Shown here: positions 26,381 to 35,327 of the stretch, piece by piece | Layout of the letters: every line of letters starts with the position of its first letter | How positions within the stretch are numbered: position 1 is the first letter of the stretch | NCBI GenBank assembly: GCA_028342535.1 | Contig: JAOLWQ010000008.1 | Span: 1-43,881 of the forward strand | Origin: Methylophilaceae bacterium | Lineage (GTDB): Bacteria > Pseudomonadota > Gammaproteobacteria > Burkholderiales > Methylophilaceae | Direction of reading: 5' to 3' | DNA length: 43,881 bases | Translations under genes and position numbers: made by a program | The notes under the pieces: model-generated | The model's input: only the letters and a program-made list of their open reading frames with translations | Databases searched by the model: none | Told to the model about the DNA's origin: nothing

Positions 26381-28494
26381 AATATATAATTACAACTGCA
26401 GCGTTTATTGGTATTGCTTTACTTATATTATTAGCAAAAGCAATTTCAAATTCAGATCTTATTTCAAGTGATTCATTCAGAATTCTGCTTGGACTAAATA
26501 TATTCTTTATTTGCTCATTAATTATTTTAATAGCAGTTCAAATTTTTCGCTTACTCCAGAGTGTAAAAAAAGAAATAACAGGAAGTCGTCTTACATTAAG
26601 GTTAGTTCTATCATTTGCTTTAATGGGGATAGTTCCAGTTTTAATTGTATATTTAGTATCAGTAAATTTCTTAACAAAATCAATTGAATCATGGTTTGAC
26701 GTAAAAGTTGAATCTGCATTAGAAGGGGGACTAACTCTAGGACAAAAAACAATAGATATTTTAATGAGTGACATTGAGTTAAAAGGAAAAAGTATCGCAT
26801 ACTCAATTGGAAACGCAGATACAGATGAAAGATATAATATATTGACAGACTTAAGGGTGAAGTTTGGAATACAGGATGCAGTTATCTTCGACCAAGATTC
26901 AAAAATAATAGAAGTATCAAGTGATAAAAATAATTTAATTCCTTCAATTCCTAATATTGAAGATTTAGAAAGGGGAGGTGAAGATTTCTTTGGAAGAATT
27001 GAAGAGATAAAAGGAGAAGAAATATACTTAAAAGTTTTTATACCAATTATCTCAAAAAATTTGATGTCAAAAAGATTAATTCTTCAATTAACTCAACCAA
27101 TACCACCATCAATTGCCAATTTAGCACTATCTGTTGAATCTGTTTATGATGAATACCAACAGCTGACATATAGTAGAAATTCATTAAAAATTATTTATAT
27201 TTTGACTTTAACATTAGTATTGTTATTGGCTTTATTGTCGTCTGTTGCAGCATCTTTTGTAATTAGTAGACGATTCTCATCTCCATTAGCCATGGTTGCA
27301 AATGCAACAAGAGAAATATCGAAAGGAAACTATAAAAAAATTATCTCTGAACAAGGAAAGGATGAAATAGGGGTATTAATAAGAGCATTTAATAGTATGA
27401 CTTCTCAATTGGAAGAGGCCACAAGAAATTCGGAGAAAGATAGAGAGAGATTAGAGGTTGCCAGGACGTTTCTTGAAACTATATTAGCGCATCTCACAAC
27501 AGGAGTCATCGTAATTGACGACAAAAAAATAATAAAATTAAATAATGTATCAGCATCAAAAATGCTTCAAAACAAAGAAAATAAAATGAATGATACGGCA
27601 ATGAACAAAATAATATTAAATAATTCACTTTTTGAACCTTTATATGAATTTGTTGAAACTTACATCGATGGCAATAAAAAAAATAAAAAAGAAGTAAGCC
27701 AGGAATTTAGATTAAAAAAAGATAAAGAAGAAAGAACAATAATGTTACAAATAACTCCATTGAGTGATAAAAGAAGTACAAAATATGTGCTGGTGATTGA
27801 TGATATTTCAGAAGTGACTCAAGCACAAAGACATAGTGCGTGGGGAGAAATTGCTAGGAGACTAGCTCACGAGATAAAAAATCCTTTAACACCAATTCAA
27901 TTATCAGCAGAAAGAATACAACATAAATTTAGCAATAAATTAAATAAAGAAGACTCAATTATTCTTGAGCGATCAACAAATACAATTGTAAATCAAGTCA
28001 ATGCATTAAAAATAATGGTAAATGAATTTGCTGAATATGCGAGACCAACAAAGATAAAAAAAGATACAGTAAGAATCGATAGTCTAGTAGATGAAGTAAT
28101 TGAACTATATGAAATAAATAAAATGATAAGTATTAAGAAAGAAAAAAATATACCGATTATTTACGCAGACCAAAATAAATTAAGACAAGTAATAATAAAT
28201 TTAATAGAAAATTCACAAGATGCTTTAAAAGAAATAAAAAAACCTAAAATAAAAATATTTATAAAGAAAAAAGTAAATGAAGTGGAGTTAATTGTTGAGG
28301 ATAATGGAATTGGAATACCTGATGAAATAATTGGAAGAATATTTGAGCCATATATAACTTCAAAGAAAACAGGTACAGGATTAGGTTTAGCAATAGTACA
28401 TAAAATTATTGAAGAACATGATGGTAAAATTAAAATTGAAAGAATCAGTAACTCAGGGACAAGAGTTATAATAACGTTTAATAGTGGAAAATAA
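26377..28494 (+). CDS. ntrY: NtrY-type sensor histidine kinase
   Basis: A 705-residue membrane sensor. Hydrophobic helices lie at about 5-20, 35-60, 75-95 and 265-290, with a periplasmic sensing region between the last two. A HAMP domain (about 290-345), a PAS-like region (about 360-470) and a kinase core follow, with the phospho-acceptor His in RLAHEIKNPLTP near 495, N-box INLIENSQDAL, G1 EDNGIGIPDE and G2 TGTGLGLAI. The start is a TTG that overlaps the DUF4390 stop as TTGA. All catalytic boxes are intact. It pairs with the NtrX-type gene 9 bases downstream. Confidence 0.9.
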   Translation: MKYIITTAAFIGIALLILLAKAISNSDLISSDSFRILLGLNIFFICSLIILIAVQIFRLLQSVKKEITGSRLTLRLVLSFALMGIVPVLIVYLVSVNFLTKSIESWFDVKVESALEGGLTLGQKTIDILMSDIELKGKSIAYSIGNADTDERYNILTDLRVKFGIQDAVIFDQDSKIIEVSSDKNNLIPSIPNIEDLERGGEDFFGRIEEIKGEEIYLKVFIPIISKNLMSKRLILQLTQPIPPSIANLALSVESVYDEYQQLTYSRNSLKIIYILTLTLVLLLALLSSVAASFVISRRFSSPLAMVANATREISKGNYKKIISEQGKDEIGVLIRAFNSMTSQLEEATRNSEKDRERLEVARTFLETILAHLTTGVIVIDDKKIIKLNNVSASKMLQNKENKMNDTAMNKIILNNSLFEPLYEFVETYIDGNKKNKKEVSQEFRLKKDKEERTIMLQITPLSDKRSTKYVLVIDDISEVTQAQRHSAWGEIARRLAHEIKNPLTPIQLSAERIQHKFSNKLNKEDSIILERSTNTIVNQVNALKIMVNEFAEYARPTKIKKDTVRIDSLVDEVIELYEINKMISIKKEKNIPIIYADQNKLRQVIINLIENSQDALKEIKKPKIKIFIKKKVNEVELIVEDNGIGIPDEIIGRIFEPYITSKKTGTGLGLAIVHKIIEEHDGKIKIERISNSGTRVIITFNSGK

Positions 28495-28503
28495 ATCACA
28501 GAT

Positions 28504-29748
28504 ATGGCTGAGACTAATATATTAATAGTAGATGATGAGCAAGACATAAGAGAATCATTAAGGGATATTCTCGAAGACGAAGGACATAAAGTATATTTAG
28601 CAGAAAATGCTGAAGCTGCTAAATCTATAAAAGAAAAAGAAAATATTAAGTTGATCTTGCTTGATATTTGGATGCCAGATTGTGATGGGATAACTTTACT
28701 TAAAGAATGGGCAGCAACCAATAAAATAAATTGTCCAGTGATAATGATGTCCGGTCATGGGACAATCGATACAGCAATTGAGGCAACAAAAATTGGAGCT
28801 TATGATTTTCTTGAAAAACCAATTTCGTTGCAAAAGTTATTAAACACAATAAACTTAGCCTTAAAGAAAGAAATACATGTAACTAAAATAGACCAAAATT
28901 TTTTGAATACCTCTCAAGTTAATTGGGTAGTTCAATTCAGACAAAAACTAACAGATCTTAAAACTTCTAACCTTATATATTTAAAAGGTTCAGAAGGAAA
29001 TTTTATTAATTTATGCATTAGTATGCTTGTAGGAACAAATTATTTATTAATTGATTCAAATTCAGTTATTAAAGATAATTTCATCGAAAAAGCAGCACAA
29101 AAAGGTTGCAATGCAATATTGTTTAAAAATTTTTCAAAATTTGAAGATGTAAAGAAACAAAGTATAAACGTCTTTTTAAAAGAGAATACTCATAAAAAGA
29201 TAAAAATCATCTATATAGATGATCATATAGAGAATATTGATAGCTTTGGAGATGTAGCGCAAAAAAATATTTTAAACATGCCAGATTTTAAAGAAAACGA
29301 AGATCTAATCCCAGATTTTTCTTTAGCAATCCTTAGATTCTACCTTTCTATGAATAAGCATCTAGGATATAAAGAATTCGAGATTTCTGCATTAAATTCA
29401 TTAAGAATATCTAAAGTTATTGAAGACATTGATGTGCTTGATAATATTGTATTTAATTTAATTAAGATTTCAGAAGGCCAAAAAATATCTTCAGAAGATG
29501 TATTAAATTATTTACAAAGCTTTAAGAACAAAAAAAATAATATAGCTGAAGAAGAAATACACACTTCAAAGAAAATTAATACGATATTTAATGGAACACT
29601 TAAAGAGGCAAGAGAGAGCTTTGAGAAATTATATTTAAAATTTCACATGGAGAAAAAAATTTCTATTTCAGAATTAGCAAAAAAATCTGGGGTGGAGAGA
29701 ACTCATTTGTATAGAAAGCTAAAAACTCTTGGCATTAAAATTAAGTAG
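28504..29748 (+). CDS. ntrX: NtrX-type response regulator with a degenerate AAA+ domain
   Basis: The 414-residue partner of the NtrY kinase. The receiver domain (about 1-120) is intact: acidic pair DDEQD, phospho-acceptor Asp in LLDIWMPD near 53, SGHGT, and Lys in FLEKP. The C-terminus is an intact Fis-type helix-turn-helix (ISELAKKSGVERTHLYRKL). The middle (about 140-340), normally the sigma-54-activating ATPase, has no Walker A, no GAFTGA loop, no clear Walker B and no arginine-finger region; only faint echoes such as YLKGSEGNF remain. It probably binds DNA but cannot remodel sigma-54 polymerase. Confidence 0.88.
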   Translation: MAETNILIVDDEQDIRESLRDILEDEGHKVYLAENAEAAKSIKEKENIKLILLDIWMPDCDGITLLKEWAATNKINCPVIMMSGHGTIDTAIEATKIGAYDFLEKPISLQKLLNTINLALKKEIHVTKIDQNFLNTSQVNWVVQFRQKLTDLKTSNLIYLKGSEGNFINLCISMLVGTNYLLIDSNSVIKDNFIEKAAQKGCNAILFKNFSKFEDVKKQSINVFLKENTHKKIKIIYIDDHIENIDSFGDVAQKNILNMPDFKENEDLIPDFSLAILRFYLSMNKHLGYKEFEISALNSLRISKVIEDIDVLDNIVFNLIKISEGQKISSEDVLNYLQSFKNKKNNIAEEEIHTSKKINTIFNGTLKEARESFEKLYLKFHMEKKISISELAKKSGVERTHLYRKLKTLGIKIK

Positions 29749-30525
29749 TTATTTTAATTCAGTAATTACAGGAGCATGATCAGATGGCCTTTCTAATTCA
29801 CGTGGGCTCTTATCAATAAATGATTTCTGTAAATTTTCAACTAAAGAATTAGTCGTAAGAATATGATCAATTCGCATGCCTAAGTTTCTTTTTAAAGGAA
29901 TTCGATAATCCCACCATGAATAGTCTAAAGAGTTAGGGTTTAAATATCTAAATGAATCTGTGAAACCTAGATTTAATATTTTTTCAAAATAATCTCTTTC
30001 AATAGCGGAAACTAAGTTTTTACCTTTCCATATTTTTGGATCATGGCAATCAATATTTTGTGGAGAAATATTAAAATCTCCAGATATTATAATTTTTTTA
30101 TATTTTGTTTTTAAATTAATTAGTAATTTATAAAAATGTAAGAGCCAATTTTGTTTGTAAATAAATTTTTCAGAATCAAGAGATTGCCCATTAGGGATAT
30201 AGGCAGAAATTATTCTAATTTTATTTAGTTTATTATCCTCATATGTGCCAGAAATTAATCGGCTTTGAATATCCGCATACCCGTCAATATTTATTGAAAT
30301 ATCAGTTAAAGGTTTTTTGCTTATAATTGCAACTCCGTTATAAGTTTTTTGACCATTGTGATATGAATACCAGCCAAGTGATTTAAATTCTTCATGGAGA
30401 AATTTATCATTATCTTGTTTAGTCTCTTGGAGGCAAAGAATATCTGGTTGATTATTATTTAACCATTCAATTACATGAGATAGTCTGACATTTAAGGAAT
30501 TAACATTCCATGTTGCAATTTTCAT
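29749..30525 (-). CDS. xthA: Exodeoxyribonuclease III
   Basis: An AP endonuclease and 3'-5' exonuclease of base-excision repair. The 258-residue protein carries the EEP-family motifs: KIATWNVNSLNVRL at the N-terminus, ILCLQETK near 30-37 with the metal-binding Glu, SGDFNISPQNID near 150 with Asp/Asn, and SDHAPV near the end with the catalytic Asp-His. Length matches the family (about 255-268). It is the last gene of the long minus-strand operon; its ATG overlaps the prlC stop, and it meets ntrX with no gap. Confidence 0.96.
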   Translation of the reverse strand: MKIATWNVNSLNVRLSHVIEWLNNNQPDILCLQETKQDNDKFLHEEFKSLGWYSYHNGQKTYNGVAIISKKPLTDISINIDGYADIQSRLISGTYEDNKLNKIRIISAYIPNGQSLDSEKFIYKQNWLLHFYKLLINLKTKYKKIIISGDFNISPQNIDCHDPKIWKGKNLVSAIERDYFEKILNLGFTDSFRYLNPNSLDYSWWDYRIPLKRNLGMRIDHILTTNSLVENLQKSFIDKSPRELERPSDHAPVITELK

Positions 30526-32561
30526 ACTAAAAGGCCGTGATGCTTAAGAAGTGCATCAATTGATGGCTTTCTCCCACGGAATTTAATGAAAGATTTAATA
30601 GCAGGCCTAGAACCTCCTTTTGATAAAATTTCTTGTCTAAACTTATGCCCTGCTTCAGCTGAAAGAATTCCCATTTCCTCAAAAAGACTATAAGCATCAG
30701 CTGATAAAACTTCAGCCCATTTATAACTATAATATCCTGCAGAGTACCCACCAGCAAAAATATGAGAAAAGCTATGGGGAAAACGATTCCAATTAGGTGG
30801 CCTCACAACTGAAACTTGATCACGGACTTGATTAAGTAACGAAAGGAAATCTTTATTAATAGGATTATAGTCGCTGTGCAATTTAATATCGAACAAAGCG
30901 AACTCAACTTGACGAGAAGTTTGCATACCAGATTGAAAATTTTTGGATTTTAAGAGTTTTTCAAAAAGTGCCTTAGGCATCGATTTTTTAGTTGTTATAT
31001 GCTCAGTCATATCTTTAATTACTAACCATTCCCAACAAAAATTTTCCATAAATTGACTAGGTAACTCTACAGCATCCCATTCAACACCTTGAATGCCAGA
31101 TACACCGTAGTCATTAATTTCTGTTAAAAGATGATGAAGACCATGTCCAAATTCATGAAATAGGGTAATAACTTCATCATGAGTTAATAAAGAAAATTCT
31201 TTTTCAATTGGCGCAGTAAAATTACATGTTAAATAGGCAACAGGATATGTTTTTTCATTTGGAAATTTAAACTTTGAGATAGCCTCATCCATCCATGCAC
31301 CACCTCTTTTATTTTTTCGAGCATAAAGATCTAAATAAAAAGAACCAATTATTTGACCAGATGAATCTGTAATTTTATAGAATGTGACATCTTTATGCCA
31401 AACCTCAACAATCTCTTTTTTGATATAAATTCCATAAATTTTTTCAACGACTTTAAATAAACCTTCAATTACTTTGTAATCTGGAAAATAATTTTTAATT
31501 TCTTGTTCTGAATAATTAAAACGCTCTTCTTTAATTTTTTCTGAAAGGTAAGCAATATCCCATGCTTCAATATTACTTATATTTATCTTCTCACCATAGT
31601 CTTTAAGATCATTCATATCTTTAGTTGCAAATGGCTTTGCTTTTTTTGCAAGATTTTCTAGAAAATTAATAACTTCTTTACTAGAGCTAGCCATTTTAGT
31701 TGTCAAAGCCATTGACGCGTAATCTGAAAATCCTAATAGGTGTGATAATTTTTTCTTATTAAAAAGAATATTATTAATATTGCTAGTATTGTCTGTTTTC
31801 TTATCACTAAGGTCCGATGCCTTTGTAGCATAAGCGTAATAGATTTCTTCTCTTAGTTCTCTGTTATCTGCATATTGCATTAATGGTAAATAACAAGGAA
31901 AATCTAAAGTAAAAGCCCAACCCTCCTTTTTTTGTTTTTTTGCATCAATTTTTGCCTTATCTAGAATATTTTTAGGAACGCCCTTTAATTTTTTTTTATC
32001 TTTTATTAAAAGCGAGTAATTATTCACTGAGTCTAATAAATTTTCTTCAAAACTTGCACTAAGTTTTGATAATTTGCTTAAGATTTTTTTAAATTGTGAT
32101 TTCTTTTCATTATCCAGGCCGACCCCGCCTAATTCAAACCCTAAAATCTCATCTGTTATAATTTTTTTTTGAGGCGATGAAAGCTTTTGATAAAATTTTC
32201 CGATCTTAATTTTTTTAAATTTTTTATAAATTATTGTATTTTGTGAGAGTTCAGAATGATATTTTGTAACCTTATTAAGATTTTTATTATAAATTATTCT
32301 TAATTCTTCATTATTAACAACAGAATTCAAATGACTAATCTGCGACCATACCCGGCTTAATTTTTCATTACTTTGTTGTAATGGACATACAAAATTTTCC
32401 CAGCTTGGCTCTTTTTTATTAGATGCAATTTTTTCAATTATATTTCTATTCTCTTTTAAAACTTTATTTAGAGCAGACGAGATATGTTTTATCTTTATTT
32501 GCTCAAATAAGGGTAAACCAACTCTATTTAGTAATGGGTTCAAAATAATCGATACCTCCAA
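30522..32561 (-). CDS. prlC: Oligopeptidase A (M3 family metallopeptidase)
   Basis: A cytosolic zinc peptidase that degrades oligopeptides and cleaved signal peptides. The 679-residue protein is full length for PrlC. The zinc motif HEFGHGLHH near residue 470 follows THDEVITLF, and the downstream Glu ligand is in the VELPSQFMENFCWE segment. The C-terminal SHIFAGGYSAGYYSYKWAEV segment is highly typical of oligopeptidase A. It lies 11 bases after ptsI and overlaps xthA by 4 bases. Confidence 0.95.
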   Translation of the reverse strand: MEVSIILNPLLNRVGLPLFEQIKIKHISSALNKVLKENRNIIEKIASNKKEPSWENFVCPLQQSNEKLSRVWSQISHLNSVVNNEELRIIYNKNLNKVTKYHSELSQNTIIYKKFKKIKIGKFYQKLSSPQKKIITDEILGFELGGVGLDNEKKSQFKKILSKLSKLSASFEENLLDSVNNYSLLIKDKKKLKGVPKNILDKAKIDAKKQKKEGWAFTLDFPCYLPLMQYADNRELREEIYYAYATKASDLSDKKTDNTSNINNILFNKKKLSHLLGFSDYASMALTTKMASSSKEVINFLENLAKKAKPFATKDMNDLKDYGEKINISNIEAWDIAYLSEKIKEERFNYSEQEIKNYFPDYKVIEGLFKVVEKIYGIYIKKEIVEVWHKDVTFYKITDSSGQIIGSFYLDLYARKNKRGGAWMDEAISKFKFPNEKTYPVAYLTCNFTAPIEKEFSLLTHDEVITLFHEFGHGLHHLLTEINDYGVSGIQGVEWDAVELPSQFMENFCWEWLVIKDMTEHITTKKSMPKALFEKLLKSKNFQSGMQTSRQVEFALFDIKLHSDYNPINKDFLSLLNQVRDQVSVVRPPNWNRFPHSFSHIFAGGYSAGYYSYKWAEVLSADAYSLFEEMGILSAEAGHKFRQEILSKGGSRPAIKSFIKFRGRKPSIDALLKHHGLLV

Positions 32562-32572
32562 ATATTATATAA

Positions 32573-34297
32573 TTATTGATTAATTTTACGTATTAAAGTT
32601 TCTACTGTTTCTGATTCTTTTGTATTTAAAATTTTAGTAGCCCACGATCCTAGTTTTTGAGTATTAGAATTCAAGACTTGTTTTTTGACGCCTAATATTC
32701 TCGATGGGTGCATTGAAAAATGTTTTAGACCCATCCCAAGAAGCAATTTTGTAAGTTTTGAATCTCCAGCCATTTCTCCACAAATAGATACTTCTTTCTT
32801 GTATTTTTTGCCAGCTTTTATTGTTGTATTAATTAATTTCAAGATTGCTGGATGAAGAGGGTTATACAAATGCGAGACTCTATCGTCAGTTCTATCAATA
32901 GCTAACGTATATTGAATTAAATCGTTAGTCCCAATCGAAAGAAAATCTAATTCCTGTGCAAATAGTTCAGCATTAATAGCAACTGCTGGAACTTCGATCA
33001 TGCCTCCAATTTGAATATTATTATTGTATAAAATTTTCTGATTAGCTAAAGACTTTTTAGCTCTCTCAATCAAAAGTTTAGTTTGTCGAAGCTCTGATAT
33101 CGATGAAAGCATCGGGATTAGTATTTTAATTTTTCCAAATTTTGATGCTCTTAATATGGCTCGGAGTTGAATATTAAATAATTGGGGTTCTGATAGGCAT
33201 AATCGTATTGCTCTGAGTCCTAATGCAGGATTAGCACTAATTTTTGTATCAGCTGATGTTAATTTATCCGCACCAGAATCTAGAGTTCTTATTACAACGG
33301 TTTTATCTTTCATTGATCTTGCTACTGATTTATATATTTTAAATTGCTCTTCTTCATTTGGCAGTTCTTTTCTATTCATGAACAAAAATTCAGTTCTGAA
33401 AAGTCCAATTCCTGAAGCTTTATTATCTTTTACAGATTGCATGTCACCAGGAACTTCAATATTAGCTAATAATTCAATTTTTTCATTATTTAAAGTTTTA
33501 GATTGAATATTTTTAATTTTTGAAAGCTTTTTTTGCTCAATCCCCCATAGATTTTGTCTAACTTGATATTCTTTAAGGATATCTTCTGAAGGATTTATAA
33601 TCACAATACCTTGATTTCCATCAACAATAATCTGTTCATTATTTTTAATTAGACCCCTAGCATTTTGGAGTGCTACTATGGATGGGATATTAAGACTTCT
33701 CGCGAGAATAGCTGTATGTGATGTTGATCCTCCCATATCAGTTAAGAAAGCAGCATATTGATGTTTTTTGAATTGAAGCGCATCCGCAGGAGATATGTCA
33801 TGTGCCACTAAAATGGCAGAGTTATCCTTATTAATTTGGGTGCTTTGGCTTGGGTGCCCAAGAAGAACCTTGAGTATTCTTTCAACAACTTGAATTACAT
33901 CATTTTTTCTTTCTTTGATGTATTCATCTTCTATCTGCTCAAATTTGCTAACAAAAAAATCCATTTGTTTTTTCAATGCCCATTCTGCATTGCAGCTATC
34001 TTTATTAATAATTTTCTTAGGTTTATCAGTAAAATTTTTATCAGTAAGAATCATTAAATGAGTATCAATAAAAGCTGAAAATTCATCAGAGGAATCTTTT
34101 TGCAATTGTTTTTTTATTTTAAGTAAATCTTTTCTTACCTCATTAATTGCTCGTGATAATCTTTTAATTTCACTTGGAACCTCATTTTTATCTAATTGAT
34201 AATGAATAACTTCTAATAATGCATTAGAAATAAGATGAGCATTACCAATAGCTATTCCACTAGAAACCGGAACCCCATGAATATTAAAAGAAGACAT
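32573..34297 (-). CDS. ptsI: PTS enzyme I (phosphoenolpyruvate-protein phosphotransferase)
   Basis: Transfers phosphate from PEP to HPr. The 574-residue protein has the phospho-His domain with H194 in GGSTSHTAILARS, and a PEP-binding TIM barrel with LFRTEFLFMNR, IGTNDLIQYTLAIDR and ICGEMAGD containing the catalytic Cys. Length is standard. Its start overlaps the HPr stop codon. No sugar-specific membrane EIIB/EIIC gene is adjacent, so in this cluster it looks regulatory, as is common in betaproteobacteria. Confidence 0.96.
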   Translation of the reverse strand: MSSFNIHGVPVSSGIAIGNAHLISNALLEVIHYQLDKNEVPSEIKRLSRAINEVRKDLLKIKKQLQKDSSDEFSAFIDTHLMILTDKNFTDKPKKIINKDSCNAEWALKKQMDFFVSKFEQIEDEYIKERKNDVIQVVERILKVLLGHPSQSTQINKDNSAILVAHDISPADALQFKKHQYAAFLTDMGGSTSHTAILARSLNIPSIVALQNARGLIKNNEQIIVDGNQGIVIINPSEDILKEYQVRQNLWGIEQKKLSKIKNIQSKTLNNEKIELLANIEVPGDMQSVKDNKASGIGLFRTEFLFMNRKELPNEEEQFKIYKSVARSMKDKTVVIRTLDSGADKLTSADTKISANPALGLRAIRLCLSEPQLFNIQLRAILRASKFGKIKILIPMLSSISELRQTKLLIERAKKSLANQKILYNNNIQIGGMIEVPAVAINAELFAQELDFLSIGTNDLIQYTLAIDRTDDRVSHLYNPLHPAILKLINTTIKAGKKYKKEVSICGEMAGDSKLTKLLLGMGLKHFSMHPSRILGVKKQVLNSNTQKLGSWATKILNTKESETVETLIRKINQ

Positions 34298-34566
34298 TAT
34301 TCACCTTCTCCAAAATAATTTATAAAAAGAGCTTCAATGTCTGAAATAGCTTCTTTTTCATCAATACCATCGGCCATTACTAAAATAATTGTATTTTTGG
34401 TAGCTGCCAACATTAATACTTCCATAATACTTTTTGCATTTACTTTATTTTTATCTTTAATTAAGAATATTTCTGAGGTGTAGGAACAAGCTAACTGCGT
34501 AAGTTTACTTGATGCTCTTGCATGAAGACCTAATTTGTTAATAATTTTCAATTTTTTTTTGATCAT
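34297..34566 (-). CDS. ptsH: HPr phosphocarrier protein
   Basis: An 89-residue phosphocarrier between enzyme I and EIIA proteins. H15 in GLHARASSKL is the phosphorylation site, and a Ser exists at position 46 (AKSIMEVLML), the residue used for HprK-dependent regulation in other bacteria; no hprK is seen in this window. Fold and length match HPr. It sits between the EIIA gene (7-base gap) and ptsI (1-codon overlap). Confidence 0.95.
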   Translation of the reverse strand: MIKKKLKIINKLGLHARASSKLTQLACSYTSEIFLIKDKNKVNAKSIMEVLMLAATKNTIILVMADGIDEKEAISDIEALFINYFGEGE

Positions 34567-34573
34567 TTATAGC

Positions 34574-34954
34574 TCATATTTTTTTAATATTTTTTTTAGC
34601 ACATTCAATTGAATCATTTATTAAAGTATTTATATTATCTTTTCGATCAGATATTGCTTTTATTAACATTGGAAGATTTATTCCAGTAACCACTTGAACT
34701 TTGTTTTCTTCAATAAACTTATTTAAGAGATTACATGGAGTGGCACCATAAATATCTGTCATTATTAAAACGCCATGACCACTATCAAGATTTTGAATTT
34801 TTTTTTGGATAATATCACTGTATTTATGTAAATCATTATTAGAATTAATGGATAAAGATTCAACAGAAATAGGATAATTATCTAGAATATGCGCTGCACA
34901 ATCAATCAGAGATTTCCCAATTTCTCCATGAGTAACTAATAAAATACCAATCAT
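34574..34954 (-). CDS. PTS EIIA component, mannose family
   Basis: A 126-residue protein of the EIIA-Man fold: MIGILLVTHGEIG with the phospho-acceptor His9, and DIYGATPCNLLNKF near 66-79. It is a free-standing domain without EIIB, EIIC or EIID partners nearby. Such lone EIIA-Man proteins next to HPr and EI are typical of betaproteobacteria and are thought to signal rather than transport. ptsN (EIIA-Ntr), the usual neighbour of hpf, is not present. Confidence 0.92.
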   Translation of the reverse strand: MIGILLVTHGEIGKSLIDCAAHILDNYPISVESLSINSNNDLHKYSDIIQKKIQNLDSGHGVLIMTDIYGATPCNLLNKFIEENKVQVVTGINLPMLIKAISDRKDNINTLINDSIECAKKNIKKI

Positions 34955-34988
34955 TATTTCTTACCTATTAAATTTATATTATATATTG

Positions 34989-35327
34989 TCATTGAGACCC
35001 TTCCTCAGATACTTTACGTTTAATAGAGCCTTCTGATTGATGATGGTTTTTATTTTTACTTTTATGTTTAATGACTTGCTTATCCAATTTATTAATTACT
35101 AAATCAATAGATTTATACATATCATCACAAACTGATTTGGCATTTATATCTAGATTAGGCAAATGAATTGTCGCATCAATAATATTATCTAGCTTCTCAA
35201 CACTTAGAATAAATTTAGCATCAATTACATAATCAAAATGATTATTTATTTTAATAAACTTGTTTTCAATAAGCTTTCTTAGTGTTGGAGTTATCTCTAA
35301 ATGTCTTCCAGTGATAATTAAATTCAT
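34989..35327 (-). CDS. hpf: Ribosome hibernation promoting factor (HPF/YfiA family)
   Basis: A 112-residue protein that blocks the decoding site and helps form inactive 100S ribosomes. It opens with MNLIITGRHLEITPTLRKLIENKF and has the LPNLDINAKSVCDDMYKSIDLVINKLDKQ helix-strand region of the family (here split around 75-100), ending in a Lys/His-rich tail. This is the short HPF form. Its start overlaps the rpoN stop, the standard rpoN-hpf order. Confidence 0.93.
   Translation of the reverse strand: MNLIITGRHLEITPTLRKLIENKFIKINNHFDYVIDAKFILSVEKLDNIIDATIHLPNLDINAKSVCDDMYKSIDLVINKLDKQVIKHKSKNKNHHQSEGSIKRKVSEEGSQ

Noticed and set aside
28161-28721. 186-codon minus-strand frame across the ntrY/ntrX junction
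   Set aside because: Its hydrophobic Ser/Ile-rich translation is the complement of Lys/Asp/Asn-rich kinase and receiver coding sequence; both plus-strand genes are clearly real.
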